Below the pieces are notes generated by a model. The model saw nothing but the letters and a program-made list of their open reading frames with translations, had not been told where the DNA came from and did no database searches. Of a stretch of DNA of 35,771 bases, positions 1 through 6,943 are shown piece after piece; the stretch's first letter is position 1, and the number at the start of each line of letters is the position of its first letter. The stretch spans positions 1 through 35,771 of the forward strand of contig NZ_JAPSMC010000029.1 of the NCBI RefSeq assembly GCF_026847645.1. The letters are read 5' to 3'. Both the position numbers and the translations under genes were made by a program. The DNA comes from Anoxybacillus sp. J5B_2022. Its GTDB lineage: Bacteria; Bacillota; Bacilli; Bacillales; Anoxybacillaceae.

Positions 1-85
1 CCATAGAAAGTTTTACTCCAAACTCATGTCTAACTCGTTCATTAACGAGGACGCTTCGTTTTGTTCAGTTTTCAAAGAACATTTT
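1..85 (-). promoter_or_regulatory. 16S rRNA leader with boxA-like element
   Basis: Read on the minus strand, 63-80 gives TTCTTTGAAAACTGAAC, the boxA-containing leader typical of Bacillus rrn operons. The last bases, TTTCTATGG, are what normally precedes the 16S 5' end. The 16S gene should therefore begin at or just beyond position 1 and run leftward out of the window. The tRNA cluster is thus upstream of, and probably co-transcribed with, an rRNA operon. Confidence 0.75.
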
Positions 86-159
86 TGGAGCGGGTGATGG
101 GAATCGAACCCACGACATCAGCTTGGAAGGCTGAGGTTTTACCACTAAACTACACCCGC
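86..159 (-). tRNA. tRNA-Gly (TCC)
   Basis: Cloverleaf with acceptor GCGGGTG/CACCCGC, loop CTTCCAA and T-loop GGTTCGATTCC. CCA is encoded at 86-88. It is the last tRNA before the rRNA leader. Its 5' half is duplicated at 286-318. Confidence 0.95.
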
Positions 160-189
160 ATATTATTCTTTAATCACTACCTTTATTTA

Positions 190-285
190 CACAACGCATC
201 CTCATGCCTCTTCCTCTGCTAGTCGATTCAAGGATGACGGGTGCGTCGAGGCAACTCGCCGCTATTTCACGGATGCGTCGCTCGT
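190..285 (-). repeat. Hairpin spacer element, copy A
   Basis: On the minus strand an outer stem ACGCATCC/GGATGCGT encloses the motif GCGAGTTGCCTCGAC (a CGAG-TTGC-CTCG hairpin) and CAGAGGAAGAGGCA. The same two motifs recur at 1428-1477 upstream of the first tRNA of the cluster. The element lies between the tRNA-Gly fragment and the intact tRNA-Gly. Function unknown; a processing or insertion element is possible. Confidence 0.5.
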
Positions 286-318
286 GGCTGAGGTTTTACC
301 ACTAAACTACACCCGCAT
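286..318 (-). pseudogene. tRNA-Gly 5' half fragment
   Basis: These 33 bases are identical to 129-161, the acceptor 5' strand, D arm and first part of the anticodon arm of the intact tRNA-Gly. No anticodon, T arm or 3' acceptor strand follows, so this is not a functional tRNA gene. The two copies are direct repeats 157 bp apart flanking copy A of the hairpin spacer. Confidence 0.85.
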
Positions 319-339
319 GTTGTGCGATTTTATAGGGGA

Positions 340-416
340 TGGTCGGGAAGACAGGATTCGAACCTGCGACCCCATGGTCCCAAACCATGTGCTCTACCAA
401 GCTGAGCTACTTCCCG
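340..416 (-). tRNA. tRNA-Pro (TGG)
   Basis: Cloverleaf with acceptor CGGGAAG, anticodon loop TTTGGGA and T-loop GGTTCGAATCC; CCA is encoded at 340-342. Confidence 0.95.
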
Positions 417-419
417 AAA

Positions 420-496
420 TGGCGCGCTCGAGAGGATTCGAACCCCTAACCTTCTGATCCGTAGTCAGATGCTCTATCCAATTGAGCTACGAGCGC
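420..496 (-). tRNA. tRNA-Arg (ACG)
   Basis: Cloverleaf with acceptor GCGCTCG/CGAGCGC, anticodon loop CTACGGA and discriminator G; CCA is encoded at 420-422. Confidence 0.95.
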
Positions 497-515
497 AAAA
501 ACGACAGCACTTCTT

Positions 516-545
516 ATTTTACCATACACTCTTTTTTGAATGCAA
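516..545 (-). promoter_or_regulatory. Possible internal sigma-A promoter
   Basis: TTGCAT (540-545) and TAAAAT (516-521) are separated by 18 bp on the minus strand, in the only sizeable AT-rich gap between tRNA genes (Leu to Arg). It could give extra transcription of Arg, Pro, Gly and the rRNA operon. Seen from consensus match only. Confidence 0.35.
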
Positions 546-554
546 GTATTTTAA

Positions 555-637
<83 letters not shown>

Positions 638-645
638 GTAATTCA

Positions 646-727
646 TGCGGGTGGAGGGACTTGAACCCCCACGCCGTGAGGCGCCAGATCCTAAGTCTGG
701 TGCGTCTGCCAATTCCGCCACACCCGC
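646..727 (-). tRNA. tRNA-Leu (TAG)
   Basis: Class II cloverleaf with a long variable arm, acceptor GCGGGTG/CACCCGC and anticodon loop CTTAGGA. CCA is not encoded. Confidence 0.93.
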
Positions 728-732
728 AAAAG

Positions 733-805
733 TGAGCCATGGAGGACTCGAACCTCCGACCCTCTGATTAAAAGTCAGATGCTCTACCTGCTGAGCTAAT
801 GGCTC
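733..805 (-). tRNA. tRNA-Lys (TTT)
   Basis: Acceptor GAGCCAT/ATGGCTC, anticodon loop CTTTTAA, T-loop GGTTCGAGTCC. CCA is not encoded. Confidence 0.95.
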
Positions 806-810
806 ATTGA

Positions 811-885
811 TGGCTGGGGTAGCTGGATTCGAACCAACGCATCACGGAGTCAAAGTCCGTTGCCTTACCGCTTGGCTATACCCCA
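811..885 (-). tRNA. tRNA-Gln (TTG)
   Basis: Acceptor TGGGGTA/TACCCCA, anticodon loop CTTTGAC, discriminator G; CCA is encoded at 811-813. Confidence 0.95.
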
Positions 886-900
886 ACAATCTATATATGA

Positions 901-973
901 CGGTCCCGACGGGACTCGAACCCGCGATCTCCTGCGTGACAGGCAGGCATGTTAACCACTACACTACGGGACC
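901..973 (-). tRNA. tRNA-Asp (GTC)
   Basis: Acceptor GGTCCCG/CGGGACC, anticodon loop CTGTCAC, discriminator G. The following bases are TCA, so CCA is not encoded. Confidence 0.95.
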
Positions 974-991
974 TTATATATCCAGAAGCAA

Positions 992-1064
992 TGGAGGATG
1001 ACGGGATCGAACCGCCGACCCCTTGCTTGTAAGGCAAGTGCTCTCCCAGCTGAGCTAATCCTCC
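992..1064 (-). tRNA. tRNA-Val (TAC)
   Basis: Acceptor GGAGGAT/ATCCTCC, anticodon loop CTTACAA, discriminator A. CCA is not encoded. Confidence 0.95.
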
Positions 1065-1115
1065 ATAGCCGAATAAAATGGGAGACGGTAATTTTCCATC
1101 CCCCCACAATTTCGA

Positions 1116-1187
1116 TGACCCGTACGGGATTCGAACCCGTGTTACCGCCGTGAAAGGGCGGTGTCTTAACCACTTGACCAACGGGCC
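1116..1187 (-). tRNA. tRNA-Glu (TTC)
   Basis: Acceptor GGCCCGT/ACGGGTC with one G-T pair, anticodon loop CTTTCAC. CCA is not encoded. Confidence 0.95.
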
Positions 1188-1203
1188 AAAATATATCTCA
1201 ACG

Positions 1204-1296
1204 TGGCGGAGAAGGCGGGATTTGAACCCGCGCGCCGCGAAACCACGACCTAACGGTTTAGCAAACCGTCCCCTTCAGCCACTTGGGTACTTCTCC
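1204..1296 (-). tRNA. tRNA-Ser (GCT)
   Basis: Class II tRNA with a long variable arm, acceptor GGAGAAG/CTTCTCC, anticodon loop TTGCTAA, discriminator G; CCA is encoded at 1204-1206. Confidence 0.95.
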
Positions 1297-1298
1297 AA

Positions 1299-1373
1299 TG
1301 GCTCCGCAAGTAGGATTCGAACCTACGACCTACCGGTTAACAGCCGGTTGCTCTACCGCTGAGCTATTGCGGA
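1299..1373 (-). tRNA. tRNA-Asn (GTT)
   Basis: First tRNA of the transcript. Acceptor TCCGCAA/TTGCGGA, anticodon loop CTGTTAA, discriminator G; CCA is encoded at 1299-1301. Confidence 0.95.
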
Positions 1374-1427
1374 ATGGCAGTTAAATGTGTTTGGTTAACT
1401 CACCACATAATGTTGCACATGCACCTC

Positions 1428-1490
1428 TACTGCCTCTTCCTCTGTTTGCTCTTCTTTTGATGTGTCGAGGCAACTCGCTACACACTTATT
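1428..1490 (-). repeat. Hairpin spacer element, copy B
   Basis: Minus-strand motifs GCGAGTTGCCTCGAC and CAGAGGAAGAGGCA match those of the spacer at 190-285, with different bases between them. The CGAG-TTGC-CTCG tetraloop hairpin is extended by GTGT/ACAC. It lies in the leader between the tRNA promoter and tRNA-Asn, a stretch of about 285 bases with no gene. Confidence 0.5.
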
Positions 1491-1526
1491 AGCACTTCGT
1501 TGAGTTATTGCGTTCTGACTGTTTTT

Positions 1527-1555
1527 ATTATAGTGAGGGATTGTTTAATTGTCAA
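1527..1555 (-). promoter_or_regulatory. Strong sigma-A promoter of the tRNA-rRNA cluster
   Basis: On the minus strand TTGACA (1550-1555) and TATAAT (1527-1532) are separated by exactly 17 bp, the full consensus. The expected start near 1520 gives a leader of about 145 nt before tRNA-Asn. Such a strong promoter fits stable-RNA transcription. Confidence 0.85.
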
Positions 1556-1658
1556 CTATTTTTTTATTGTTTACCGTCGATCAACGACGGCTTTTATAAT
1601 TTAACACATCTGTTTAATAGGTGTCAATATGTTTTTAAAAATTTTCGTTTCATCCGTT

Positions 1659-2117
1659 TTATGACCTAACCATTTTCAATTTCCCTTTACATTTTCCACA
1701 AACATACCGATTCGTATTCATCTTCCTTTTTCTTTGATAAGTTAAACCGCAATGCAGGCAAATATAAACATAAAACGAACAAGATGCGCTCCTTTTTACG
1801 TTAGGGAGCGGTCGGCAATAACGTGGTGCTTTCACTTGTTGCAACAATTTCCGGAAATCTTGATCCCCGTGCCGATACCCTTTCCCTTCTAAATGAAGAT
1901 GATAATGGCATAACTCATGCTTAATAATAGAAATGAGTTCTTCCTCACCAAACGCTTCATAATATTTCGGATTGATTTCAATGTCATGAGAGCGCAATAA
2001 ATATCTGCCGCCCGTTGTTCGTAACCTCGGATTAAATACTGCTCGATGGCGAAACGGTTTTTGAAAAAACTGCCACGATATTGTTTCCACTAATTTTTGC
2101 AATTCGTTTTGTTCCAT
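1659..2117 (-). CDS. ydcK: SprT-like zinc metalloprotease-family protein (YdcK type)
   Basis: 152 residues, near the length of B. subtilis YdcK. The central motif HELCHYHLH contains HExxH, the zinc-binding site of the SprT family. The C-terminal third has a zinc ribbon with two Cys-x2-Cys pairs (CLHCG and CGKCKG). The start ATG has a GGTGGAAAGGG Shine-Dalgarno region just upstream. The position between tex and the tRNA cluster matches B. subtilis. SprT-family proteins are related to the protease SPRTN, but the substrate of the bacterial protein is unknown, and proteolysis here is inferred only from the motif. Confidence 0.9.
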   Translation of the reverse strand: MEQNELQKLVETISWQFFQKPFRHRAVFNPRLRTTGGRYLLRSHDIEINPKYYEAFGEEELISIIKHELCHYHLHLEGKGYRHGDQDFRKLLQQVKAPRYCRPLPNVKRSASCSFYVYICLHCGLTYQRKRKMNTNRYVCGKCKGKLKMVRS

Positions 2118-2157
2118 TCCCTTTCCACCTTTTCTGACACAGGACAGTTTTTCGATA

Positions 2158-2165
2158 CATACATT
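2158..2165 (+). promoter_or_regulatory. Possible sigma-E -10 element of cmpA
   Basis: CATACATT matches the sigma-E -10 consensus CATACANT and lies about 33 bp upstream of the cmpA ATG. No convincing -35 is visible at the usual distance. B. subtilis cmpA is known to be a mother-cell (sigma-E) gene, which supports the call. Confidence 0.35.
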
Positions 2166-2198
2166 ATATACTACCTTTTCGAAATGGGGGTACGTTTT

Positions 2199-2312
2199 AT
2201 GCCAACTTGGTTAAAAAATCAAATGCGGCGGGCTTATTATGAAAAAAATCGGTATCAAATTAAATTGTTAAATCAGTGTTGGTTTTTTTATCATAAAAAA
2301 CACTGCTCATAA
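2199..2312 (+). CDS. cmpA: Cortex morphogenetic protein CmpA
   Basis: A 37-residue protein starting MPTWLKNQ and ending HKKHCS, the size and character of CmpA. In B. subtilis CmpA acts in the mother cell during sporulation to restrain cortex assembly until the coat is properly built, working with ClpXP to degrade SpoIVA. The ATG at 2199 is preceded by GGGGG with about 8 nt spacing; a longer reading from 2097 lacks such a site. It is divergent from ydcK and convergent with tex, as in B. subtilis. Its TAA lies inside the terminator hairpin. Confidence 0.85.
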   Translation: MPTWLKNQMRRAYYEKNRYQIKLLNQCWFFYHKKHCS

Positions 2313-2326
2313 AAGCAGTGTTTTTT
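2295..2326 (+). terminator. Terminator of cmpA
   Basis: Perfect inverted repeat AAAAAACACTGCT/AGCAGTGTTTTTT around a 6-nt loop, ending in a T run on the plus strand. It overlaps the cmpA stop codon. A-rich bases before the stem allow function in both directions. Confidence 0.85.
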
Positions 2327-2342
2327 ATACGATATAGAGTTG

Positions 2343-2620
2343 CGCAGTCGCCTCCGCTTTTCTTATTGTCTAGCTTCGAACAAACATCCTCCTCTGCTTC
2401 GCTTTCTCCGTTCGACGTGCAAGCTCGTCTTCGTCGAAAGCTTGCGCTGTCGTCAGATGTTTCCTTGGCTGCGCCAAGGACCGTTCTCCGCTTTTCTTAT
2501 TGTCTAGCTTCGGCTCCTAGCTCTCTTGTGCCAAACAACCTTCCTCCGTCGAAGCAAAAAGCGCTTCTCGTCGGAAGAACATTTGGCTTCGAGAGCTAAT
2601 CAGTCGCCTCCGCTTTTCTT
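2343..2620. repeat. Two tandem REP-like hairpin repeats plus an end fragment
   Basis: The boundary sequence CCGCTTTTCTTATTG-TCTAGCTTCG occurs at 2355-2378 and again near 2488-2511, and the terminal part CAGTCGCCTCCGCTTTTCTT recurs at 2345-2364 and 2601-2620. This defines one element at 2369-2498, a second at 2502-2620 and an end fragment before them. Each is internally self-complementary (AAACATC/GATGTTT in the first; TAGCTCTC/GAGAGCTA and CTTCC/GGAAG in the second). The second ends at the tex stop codon. A related copy is at 11346-11442. This gene-free stretch holds nothing else that I can see. Confidence 0.7.
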
Positions 2621-4788
2621 TATTCCGGTGGAAGCATTGACAGTGAGATTCTCCCTTTTGCTACATCGACATTGTCGACCCAAACTTTTACTACTTCTCC
2701 TACTGATACGACGTCTAATGGGTGACGGACGTATTGTTTGCTTAATTTAGAAATGTGGACAAGGCCGTCTTGCTTGACACCGATATCGACAAACGCGCCA
2801 AAATCAACGACGTTACGTACTGTTCCTTCAAGTTCCATCCCTTTTTGCAAATCTTCCATTTTTAAAATGTCTTTTCGTAACAGCGGTTTTGGCAATTCGT
2901 CACGCGGATCGCGTTCTGGTCGAATTAAGGCATCGACAATGTCTTTTAACGTTAGTTCGCCGATCCCGAGCGCCTCGGCTGTTTCTTTCAATCGCAGTTT
3001 TTGTAGCGCGTCACGCAGCGCTTCGCTTCCGATGTCTGACGTCGTGAACCCGATTTGATGAAGCAATTTTTTTACTTCGTCGTATCGTTCAGGATGGATC
3101 GGGGTTCGATCAAGCGGTTCTTCTCCATCCATAATGCGTAAAAAACCGATACACTGTTCATACGTTTTTGCCCCAAGCCGTGGAATGGCTTTTAACTCGT
3201 TGCGATTTTTAAACTTCCCTTGTTCTTCTCTTCGTTTTACAATGTTTTCCGCCACCGCTTTCGATAGTCCTGATACGTATTGCAACAATGAAGCAGAGGC
3301 GGTGTTCACATTAACACCGACTTGGTTTACTACTGTTTCGACGATAAACCGCAGCGATTCTTCTAATTTCTTTTGCGAAACGTCGTGTTGATATTGACCG
3401 ACCCCGACTGATTTTGGGTCAATTTTAACTAGCTCTGCCAACGGGTCTTGGACGCGGCGCGCGATAGAAACAGCGCTTCGCTCCTCGACTTGTAAATCCG
3501 GAAACTCTTGGCGCGCTAAATCGGAAGCCGAATAGACGCTTGCACCTGCTTCGTTCACAATAAGATAAAAAATTTCTCGGTTAAGCTTCCGGAGCGTGTC
3601 TGCAACAAATTGCTCTGTTTCCCGTGAGGCGGTGCCATTGCCAATCGCAATCATTTGCACCCCATATTCTTGAAGGAGACGAACTAATTTTTGTTCCGCT
3701 TCTTCTCGCTTCGCTTGCGGCGGATGTGGGTAAATAACGTCAATTTTCAGTAGTTTCCCTGTTTCATCAACGACCGCCAGTTTGCAACCTGTACGATATG
3801 CAGGGTCGACTCCGAGCACAATTTTTCCTTTTAGCGGTGGCTGCAATAATAAATTCCGTAAATTTTCAGCGAAAATATGAATGGCTCGCTCTTCTGCTTT
3901 TTCGGTTAGCTCATTGCGAATATCCCGCTCAATCGATGGTTCGATTAATCGTTTGTAGCTATCTTCAATTGCATCTGCGACAAAAGGCGCAGCTGGAGAT
4001 TGTTCATTGCCAATGACGTTCGTTTTTATGTAATGAATAATGTCTTCGACTGGTGCTTGAATCGACACACGCAACACATCTTCTTTTTCGCCGCGATTAA
4101 GCGCTAAAATTCGATGAGGGACGATTTTATGCACTGGTTCTTCGTAGTTGTAATACATTTCGTATACGTTCTTTTCGTCTTTTTCTACGTCTTTCCCATT
4201 TGCGACCACAACGCCTTTTTTCCACGTTTGCGCGCGAACCCATTGTCGAATGGAGGCATCATCTGAAATGCGCTCTGCGATAATATCCTTTGCGCCTTGC
4301 AACGCTTCTTCGTCCGTTTCTACCCCTTTTTCAACATCAATAAATTCTTTCGCTTTTTCTTTCGGGAGTGGAGCCATAGGAAAAGAAAGGAGCCATTCTG
4401 CTAACGTCTCTAGCCCTTTCTCTTTAGCGATCGTTGCTTTCGTTCGCCGCTTTTGCTTATATGGCCGGTATAAATCTTCTACTTGCTGCAATTTCGTTGC
4501 TTTGTTGATGGCGTCTTTTAACTCGCCTGTCAATTTCCCTTGCTCATCAATTAGGCGGATCACTTCTTCTTTTCGCTGCTCGAGATGTTGCAAATAGCTC
4601 CATCTCTCAAGTATATCACGAATTTGCACTTCATCTAAAGCGCCCGTTAATTCTTTCCGGTAACGGGCAATAAACGGAACCGTATTCCCTTCTTCCGAAA
4701 GCGAGATCACGTTATTTACTTGTTGCACCGAAAGTTTTAATTCGTTCGCAATGACATGAATAAGCGCTTCTTTTTTCTCCAAACTCAT
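2620..4788 (-). CDS. tex: Tex-family RNA-binding transcription accessory protein
   Basis: 722 residues, full length for Tex (YdcI). The helical N-terminal region precedes a YqgF/RNase H-like domain (around 325-450, with VLGVDPAYRTGCKLAV), helix-hairpin-helix segments (around 495-560, NVNTASASLLQYVSGL) and a C-terminal S1 RNA-binding domain (about 650-720, GTVRNVVDFGAFVDIGVKQD). Tex proteins bind nucleic acid and associate with RNA polymerase. The ATG follows a short G-rich ribosome-binding site. It directly follows mazF with its terminator, where B. subtilis has rsb-sigB genes. The stop codon abuts a REP-like repeat. Confidence 0.95.
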   Translation of the reverse strand: MSLEKKEALIHVIANELKLSVQQVNNVISLSEEGNTVPFIARYRKELTGALDEVQIRDILERWSYLQHLEQRKEEVIRLIDEQGKLTGELKDAINKATKLQQVEDLYRPYKQKRRTKATIAKEKGLETLAEWLLSFPMAPLPKEKAKEFIDVEKGVETDEEALQGAKDIIAERISDDASIRQWVRAQTWKKGVVVANGKDVEKDEKNVYEMYYNYEEPVHKIVPHRILALNRGEKEDVLRVSIQAPVEDIIHYIKTNVIGNEQSPAAPFVADAIEDSYKRLIEPSIERDIRNELTEKAEERAIHIFAENLRNLLLQPPLKGKIVLGVDPAYRTGCKLAVVDETGKLLKIDVIYPHPPQAKREEAEQKLVRLLQEYGVQMIAIGNGTASRETEQFVADTLRKLNREIFYLIVNEAGASVYSASDLARQEFPDLQVEERSAVSIARRVQDPLAELVKIDPKSVGVGQYQHDVSQKKLEESLRFIVETVVNQVGVNVNTASASLLQYVSGLSKAVAENIVKRREEQGKFKNRNELKAIPRLGAKTYEQCIGFLRIMDGEEPLDRTPIHPERYDEVKKLLHQIGFTTSDIGSEALRDALQKLRLKETAEALGIGELTLKDIVDALIRPERDPRDELPKPLLRKDILKMEDLQKGMELEGTVRNVVDFGAFVDIGVKQDGLVHISKLSKQYVRHPLDVVSVGEVVKVWVDNVDVAKGRISLSMLPPE

Positions 4789-4830
4789 TAACCCCCAACC
4801 ATGTAATAATGGTTATTTTAACAAAAAATA

Positions 4831-4859
4831 AAAATAGCTACAAATGATGCAGCTATTTT
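4831..4859 (-). terminator. Terminator downstream of mazF
   Basis: Stem AAAATAGCT/AGCTATTTT followed on the minus strand by a T-rich run (TATTTTTTG). It ends the mazE-mazF transcript about 55 bp after the mazF stop and separates it from tex. Confidence 0.75.
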
Positions 4860-4914
4860 CCTTAAACCGTTCATATTCTCATCGGACAGATCGAACGCGA
4901 CCTGCCCTTTCCGA

Positions 4915-5265
4915 TTAAAAGTCGATAAGTCCTAAGCTGATTTGAAGTGCTTCGTCTACTTTATCCATCATTTCGTCATCTAAATGCGTAATCTTGTCCG
5001 TTAGCCGCTGTTTGTCAATCGTCCGAATTTGTTCTAAAAGAATGACGGAATCGCGTTCAAATCCATAGCGTTTCGCATCAATTTCCACATGTGTCGGCAG
5101 CTTCGCCTTTTGGATTTGGGCCGTAATCGCCGCCACAATGACAGTCGGACTGAACCGATTTCCAATGTCATTCTGAATAACTAATACCGGACGAACGCCT
5201 CCTTGCTCTGAGCCAACGACAGGGGAAAGGTCCGCAAAATAAACGTCGCCACGTTTGACAATCAA
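4915..5265 (-). CDS. mazF: MazF/NdoA mRNA interferase toxin
   Basis: 116 residues, the same length as B. subtilis MazF (EndoA). It starts with [13 protein letters not shown] and carries Arg25 in GGVRPVLVI and Thr48 in AAIT, equivalent to the catalytic Arg and Thr of the family. B. subtilis MazF is a ribosome-independent endoribonuclease that cleaves at UACAU; the same specificity is likely but inferred. The gene lies 4 bp after mazE, so the antitoxin is made first from the same mRNA. No rsbR-sigB genes follow it. Confidence 0.97.
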   Translation of the reverse strand: MIVKRGDVYFADLSPVVGSEQGGVRPVLVIQNDIGNRFSPTVIVAAITAQIQKAKLPTHVEIDAKRYGFERDSVILLEQIRTIDKQRLTDKITHLDDEMMDKVDEALQISLGLIDF

Positions 5266-5269
5266 AGCA

Positions 5270-5551
5270 TTACCCCCCGCTAACTAAACGTTCAACGGTG
5301 TGGTCGGCCTCATATTCTGCAAGAAACGCTTCCGATGCAATTGATAAGTTGATTTTTGCCATTTCCATGTAACCGCGTCTCATTGCCTCGCGAATTTGCC
5401 GTTTTTTCCGTTCGCGAATATACATTTTTGTCGCTTGGTAAATGAGCTCATTGCGATTACCGTTCTCTTGTTTGACAAGGCCATCCAATTCAGTTAACAG
5501 CGCTTGGGGCAAGCGAACGACGATTTCCGTTGTTGCGCTAGATTCAGACAC
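5270..5551 (-). CDS. mazE: MazE-type antitoxin (EndoAI)
   Basis: A GTG start at 5551 gives a 93-residue protein beginning MSESSATTE, matching B. subtilis EndoAI in length and N-terminus. It has GGAGG at a normal 9-nt spacing; an ATG at 5557 is only 3 nt from that site. The N-terminal half is a ribbon-helix-helix DNA-binding fold ([19 protein letters not shown]), and the C-terminal part ([13 protein letters not shown], ending VERLVSGG) is the conserved region that occupies the MazF active site. It should neutralise MazF and repress its own promoter. Confidence 0.93.
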   Translation of the reverse strand: MSESSATTEIVVRLPQALLTELDGLVKQENGNRNELIYQATKMYIRERKKRQIREAMRRGYMEMAKINLSIASEAFLAEYEADHTVERLVSGG

Positions 5552-5597
5552 GAACATACACCTCCACGAAACTGCAGCCAATTCATCGCTCCCATTT

Positions 5598-5626
5598 TAT
5601 AATACCACTAAATGAAGGCGCTGCAA
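5598..5626 (-). promoter_or_regulatory. Likely mazEF promoter
   Basis: Minus-strand TTGCAG (5621-5626) and ATTATA (5598-5603) with 17 bp spacing, in the gap between alr and mazE. The start would lie about 40 bp upstream of the GTG of mazE. Confidence 0.5.
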
Positions 5627-5675
5627 AGTTAATTTCCTTCTCTTCTATCCGTTATCGTCTGAAAAAAATGTTTAT

Positions 5676-6833
5676 TTATACATTATTGCCATCTAAAACA
5701 GCATTTCTCACTTCCATTATACTCTTGTTTCGCAAAAAAATACGAGGCACGCGGTAACTTATCGTACAAGGGATTTCGTAGTTGATGGTGTCTAAATATT
5801 GCGCCACCTCATCTATCGTAATTTTTTCCTCCCCTTGTTGACCGATAAGGGTGACTTTTGTTCCTATTGGTACGTATGACGGCAATCGAACCATTAGTTG
5901 ATCCATGCAAATTCGCCCAATAATCGGTACCTTTTCCCCGTTTACTAATACACGAAAGTTCTGAAGTTTTCGAATCCAACCATCCGCATAACCAATCGGA
6001 ACCGTCCCTACCCATTCTTCTTTTTCTGCTGTATATGTGGCACCGTAGCTCACTTTCTCTCCAGGCAATAGACGTTTTACGTGAACAACACGGCTATGAA
6101 GGGAAAACGCTTCCTTTAATGTAAACGGTAAATACGATTTCATGGCAAGTGACGGGGATAGTCCGTACATCGCAATCCCAAAGCGGACGATATTGAACAC
6201 TTTATTTGGAAATCGTAGACTTGTTGCACTATTTCCGCAATGAACCCATTTCGGCCGGTACGGTAGCCATTCGAGCATGCGTAAAAAAGTTTCATATTGA
6301 AAAGAAAAATAATCCGTATCAATTTCATCCGCTGTCGCAAAATGAGTATACACTCCTTCAAACAAAAAATGCGGATGATCGTCCATCATCGCCACGATGC
6401 GCTTCGTCTCTGCTTCTTCTTTTACGCCTAATCTCCCCATCCCTGTATCCATCTTCAAATGAAACGACACCGGCAAGCCGCTTTGGTGGTGCTGTTTCGC
6501 TTTCTCTAGCCATTCTTGTTGGAAGACAGTGAGTGCGATTTGTTTTTGAGCAGCTAAATCAATATCTTCTGGTCGGGTTGCCCCTAAAACAAGAATCGGC
6601 GCATGGATGCCTTTTTGCCGCAGTGCAAGTGCTTCGTCTAAAAAAGCAACTGCCAAATGCGATGCTCCAGCCTCTAAAGCTGTTTTGGCCACTTGCACAT
6701 CGCCATGGCCATACGCATTCGCCTTCACGACTGCCATAATAGCCGTTTCTTTCGGTAAAAACGCTCGCAAAGAAGCAACGTTATGAAAAATCGCATCCAA
6801 ATCCACTTCTGCCCAAGTATCTCGGTGAAACAT
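5676..6833 (-). CDS. alr: Alanine racemase
   Basis: 385 residues, typical for Alr. Lys37 in AVVKANAYGHGD is the PLP Schiff-base lysine. The Tyr in KVSYGATYTAE is the usual second catalytic base, and MDTGMGRLG and CMDQLMV are family motifs. It converts L-alanine to D-alanine for peptidoglycan and, with Ddl at 12893-13981, supplies D-Ala-D-Ala. It has its own promoter (6871-6899) and a GGAAGGG ribosome-binding site. The order ydcC-alr-mazEF is conserved with B. subtilis. Confidence 0.97.
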   Translation of the reverse strand: MFHRDTWAEVDLDAIFHNVASLRAFLPKETAIMAVVKANAYGHGDVQVAKTALEAGASHLAVAFLDEALALRQKGIHAPILVLGATRPEDIDLAAQKQIALTVFQQEWLEKAKQHHQSGLPVSFHLKMDTGMGRLGVKEEAETKRIVAMMDDHPHFLFEGVYTHFATADEIDTDYFSFQYETFLRMLEWLPYRPKWVHCGNSATSLRFPNKVFNIVRFGIAMYGLSPSLAMKSYLPFTLKEAFSLHSRVVHVKRLLPGEKVSYGATYTAEKEEWVGTVPIGYADGWIRKLQNFRVLVNGEKVPIIGRICMDQLMVRLPSYVPIGTKVTLIGQQGEEKITIDEVAQYLDTINYEIPCTISYRVPRIFLRNKSIMEVRNAVLDGNNV

Positions 6834-6870
6834 GGTGTCAACCCTTCCTTCTCCCCTTAGTTATAAAAAA

Positions 6871-6899
6871 ATTATTATCGGTCAGTGAAGCGATGTCAA
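6871..6899 (-). promoter_or_regulatory. alr promoter
   Basis: Minus-strand TTGACA (6894-6899), a 17-bp spacer and AATAAT (6871-6876), about 38 bp upstream of the alr ATG and directly after the ydcC terminator. Confidence 0.7.
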
Positions 6900-6911
6900 C
6901 CAAAAAGAAAA

Positions 6912-6932
6912 CAGGCTCACCGAAAGAGCCTG
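6912..6932 (-). terminator. Terminator of ydcC
   Basis: Stem CAGGCTC/GAGCCTG with a 7-nt loop, followed on the minus strand by TTTTCTTTTT, 12 bp after the ydcC stop. Confidence 0.85.
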
Positions 6933-6943
6933 CACGAACGTTG

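Noticed and set aside
286-318. A second tRNA-Gly gene
   Set aside because: Only the 5' half is present, without anticodon, T arm or 3' acceptor strand.
807-1362. Open reading frames across the tRNA genes (for example 891-1181 minus and 1078-1362 plus)
   Set aside because: They overlap tRNA genes, have no ribosome-binding site and their translation follows the tRNA sequence; they are not proteins.
1377-1530. A small protein-coding end in the tRNA leader (frame reading ASCLDTSKEEQTEEEAV)
   Set aside because: It has no start or ribosome-binding site, starts at the strong promoter, and its matching motif copy at 190-285 gives a different reading in that frame.
2318-2750. Plus-strand open reading frames between cmpA and tex
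   Set aside because: They lie on the hairpin repeats and the reverse of tex; the repeated Ser/Leu-rich reading is what such repeats give.
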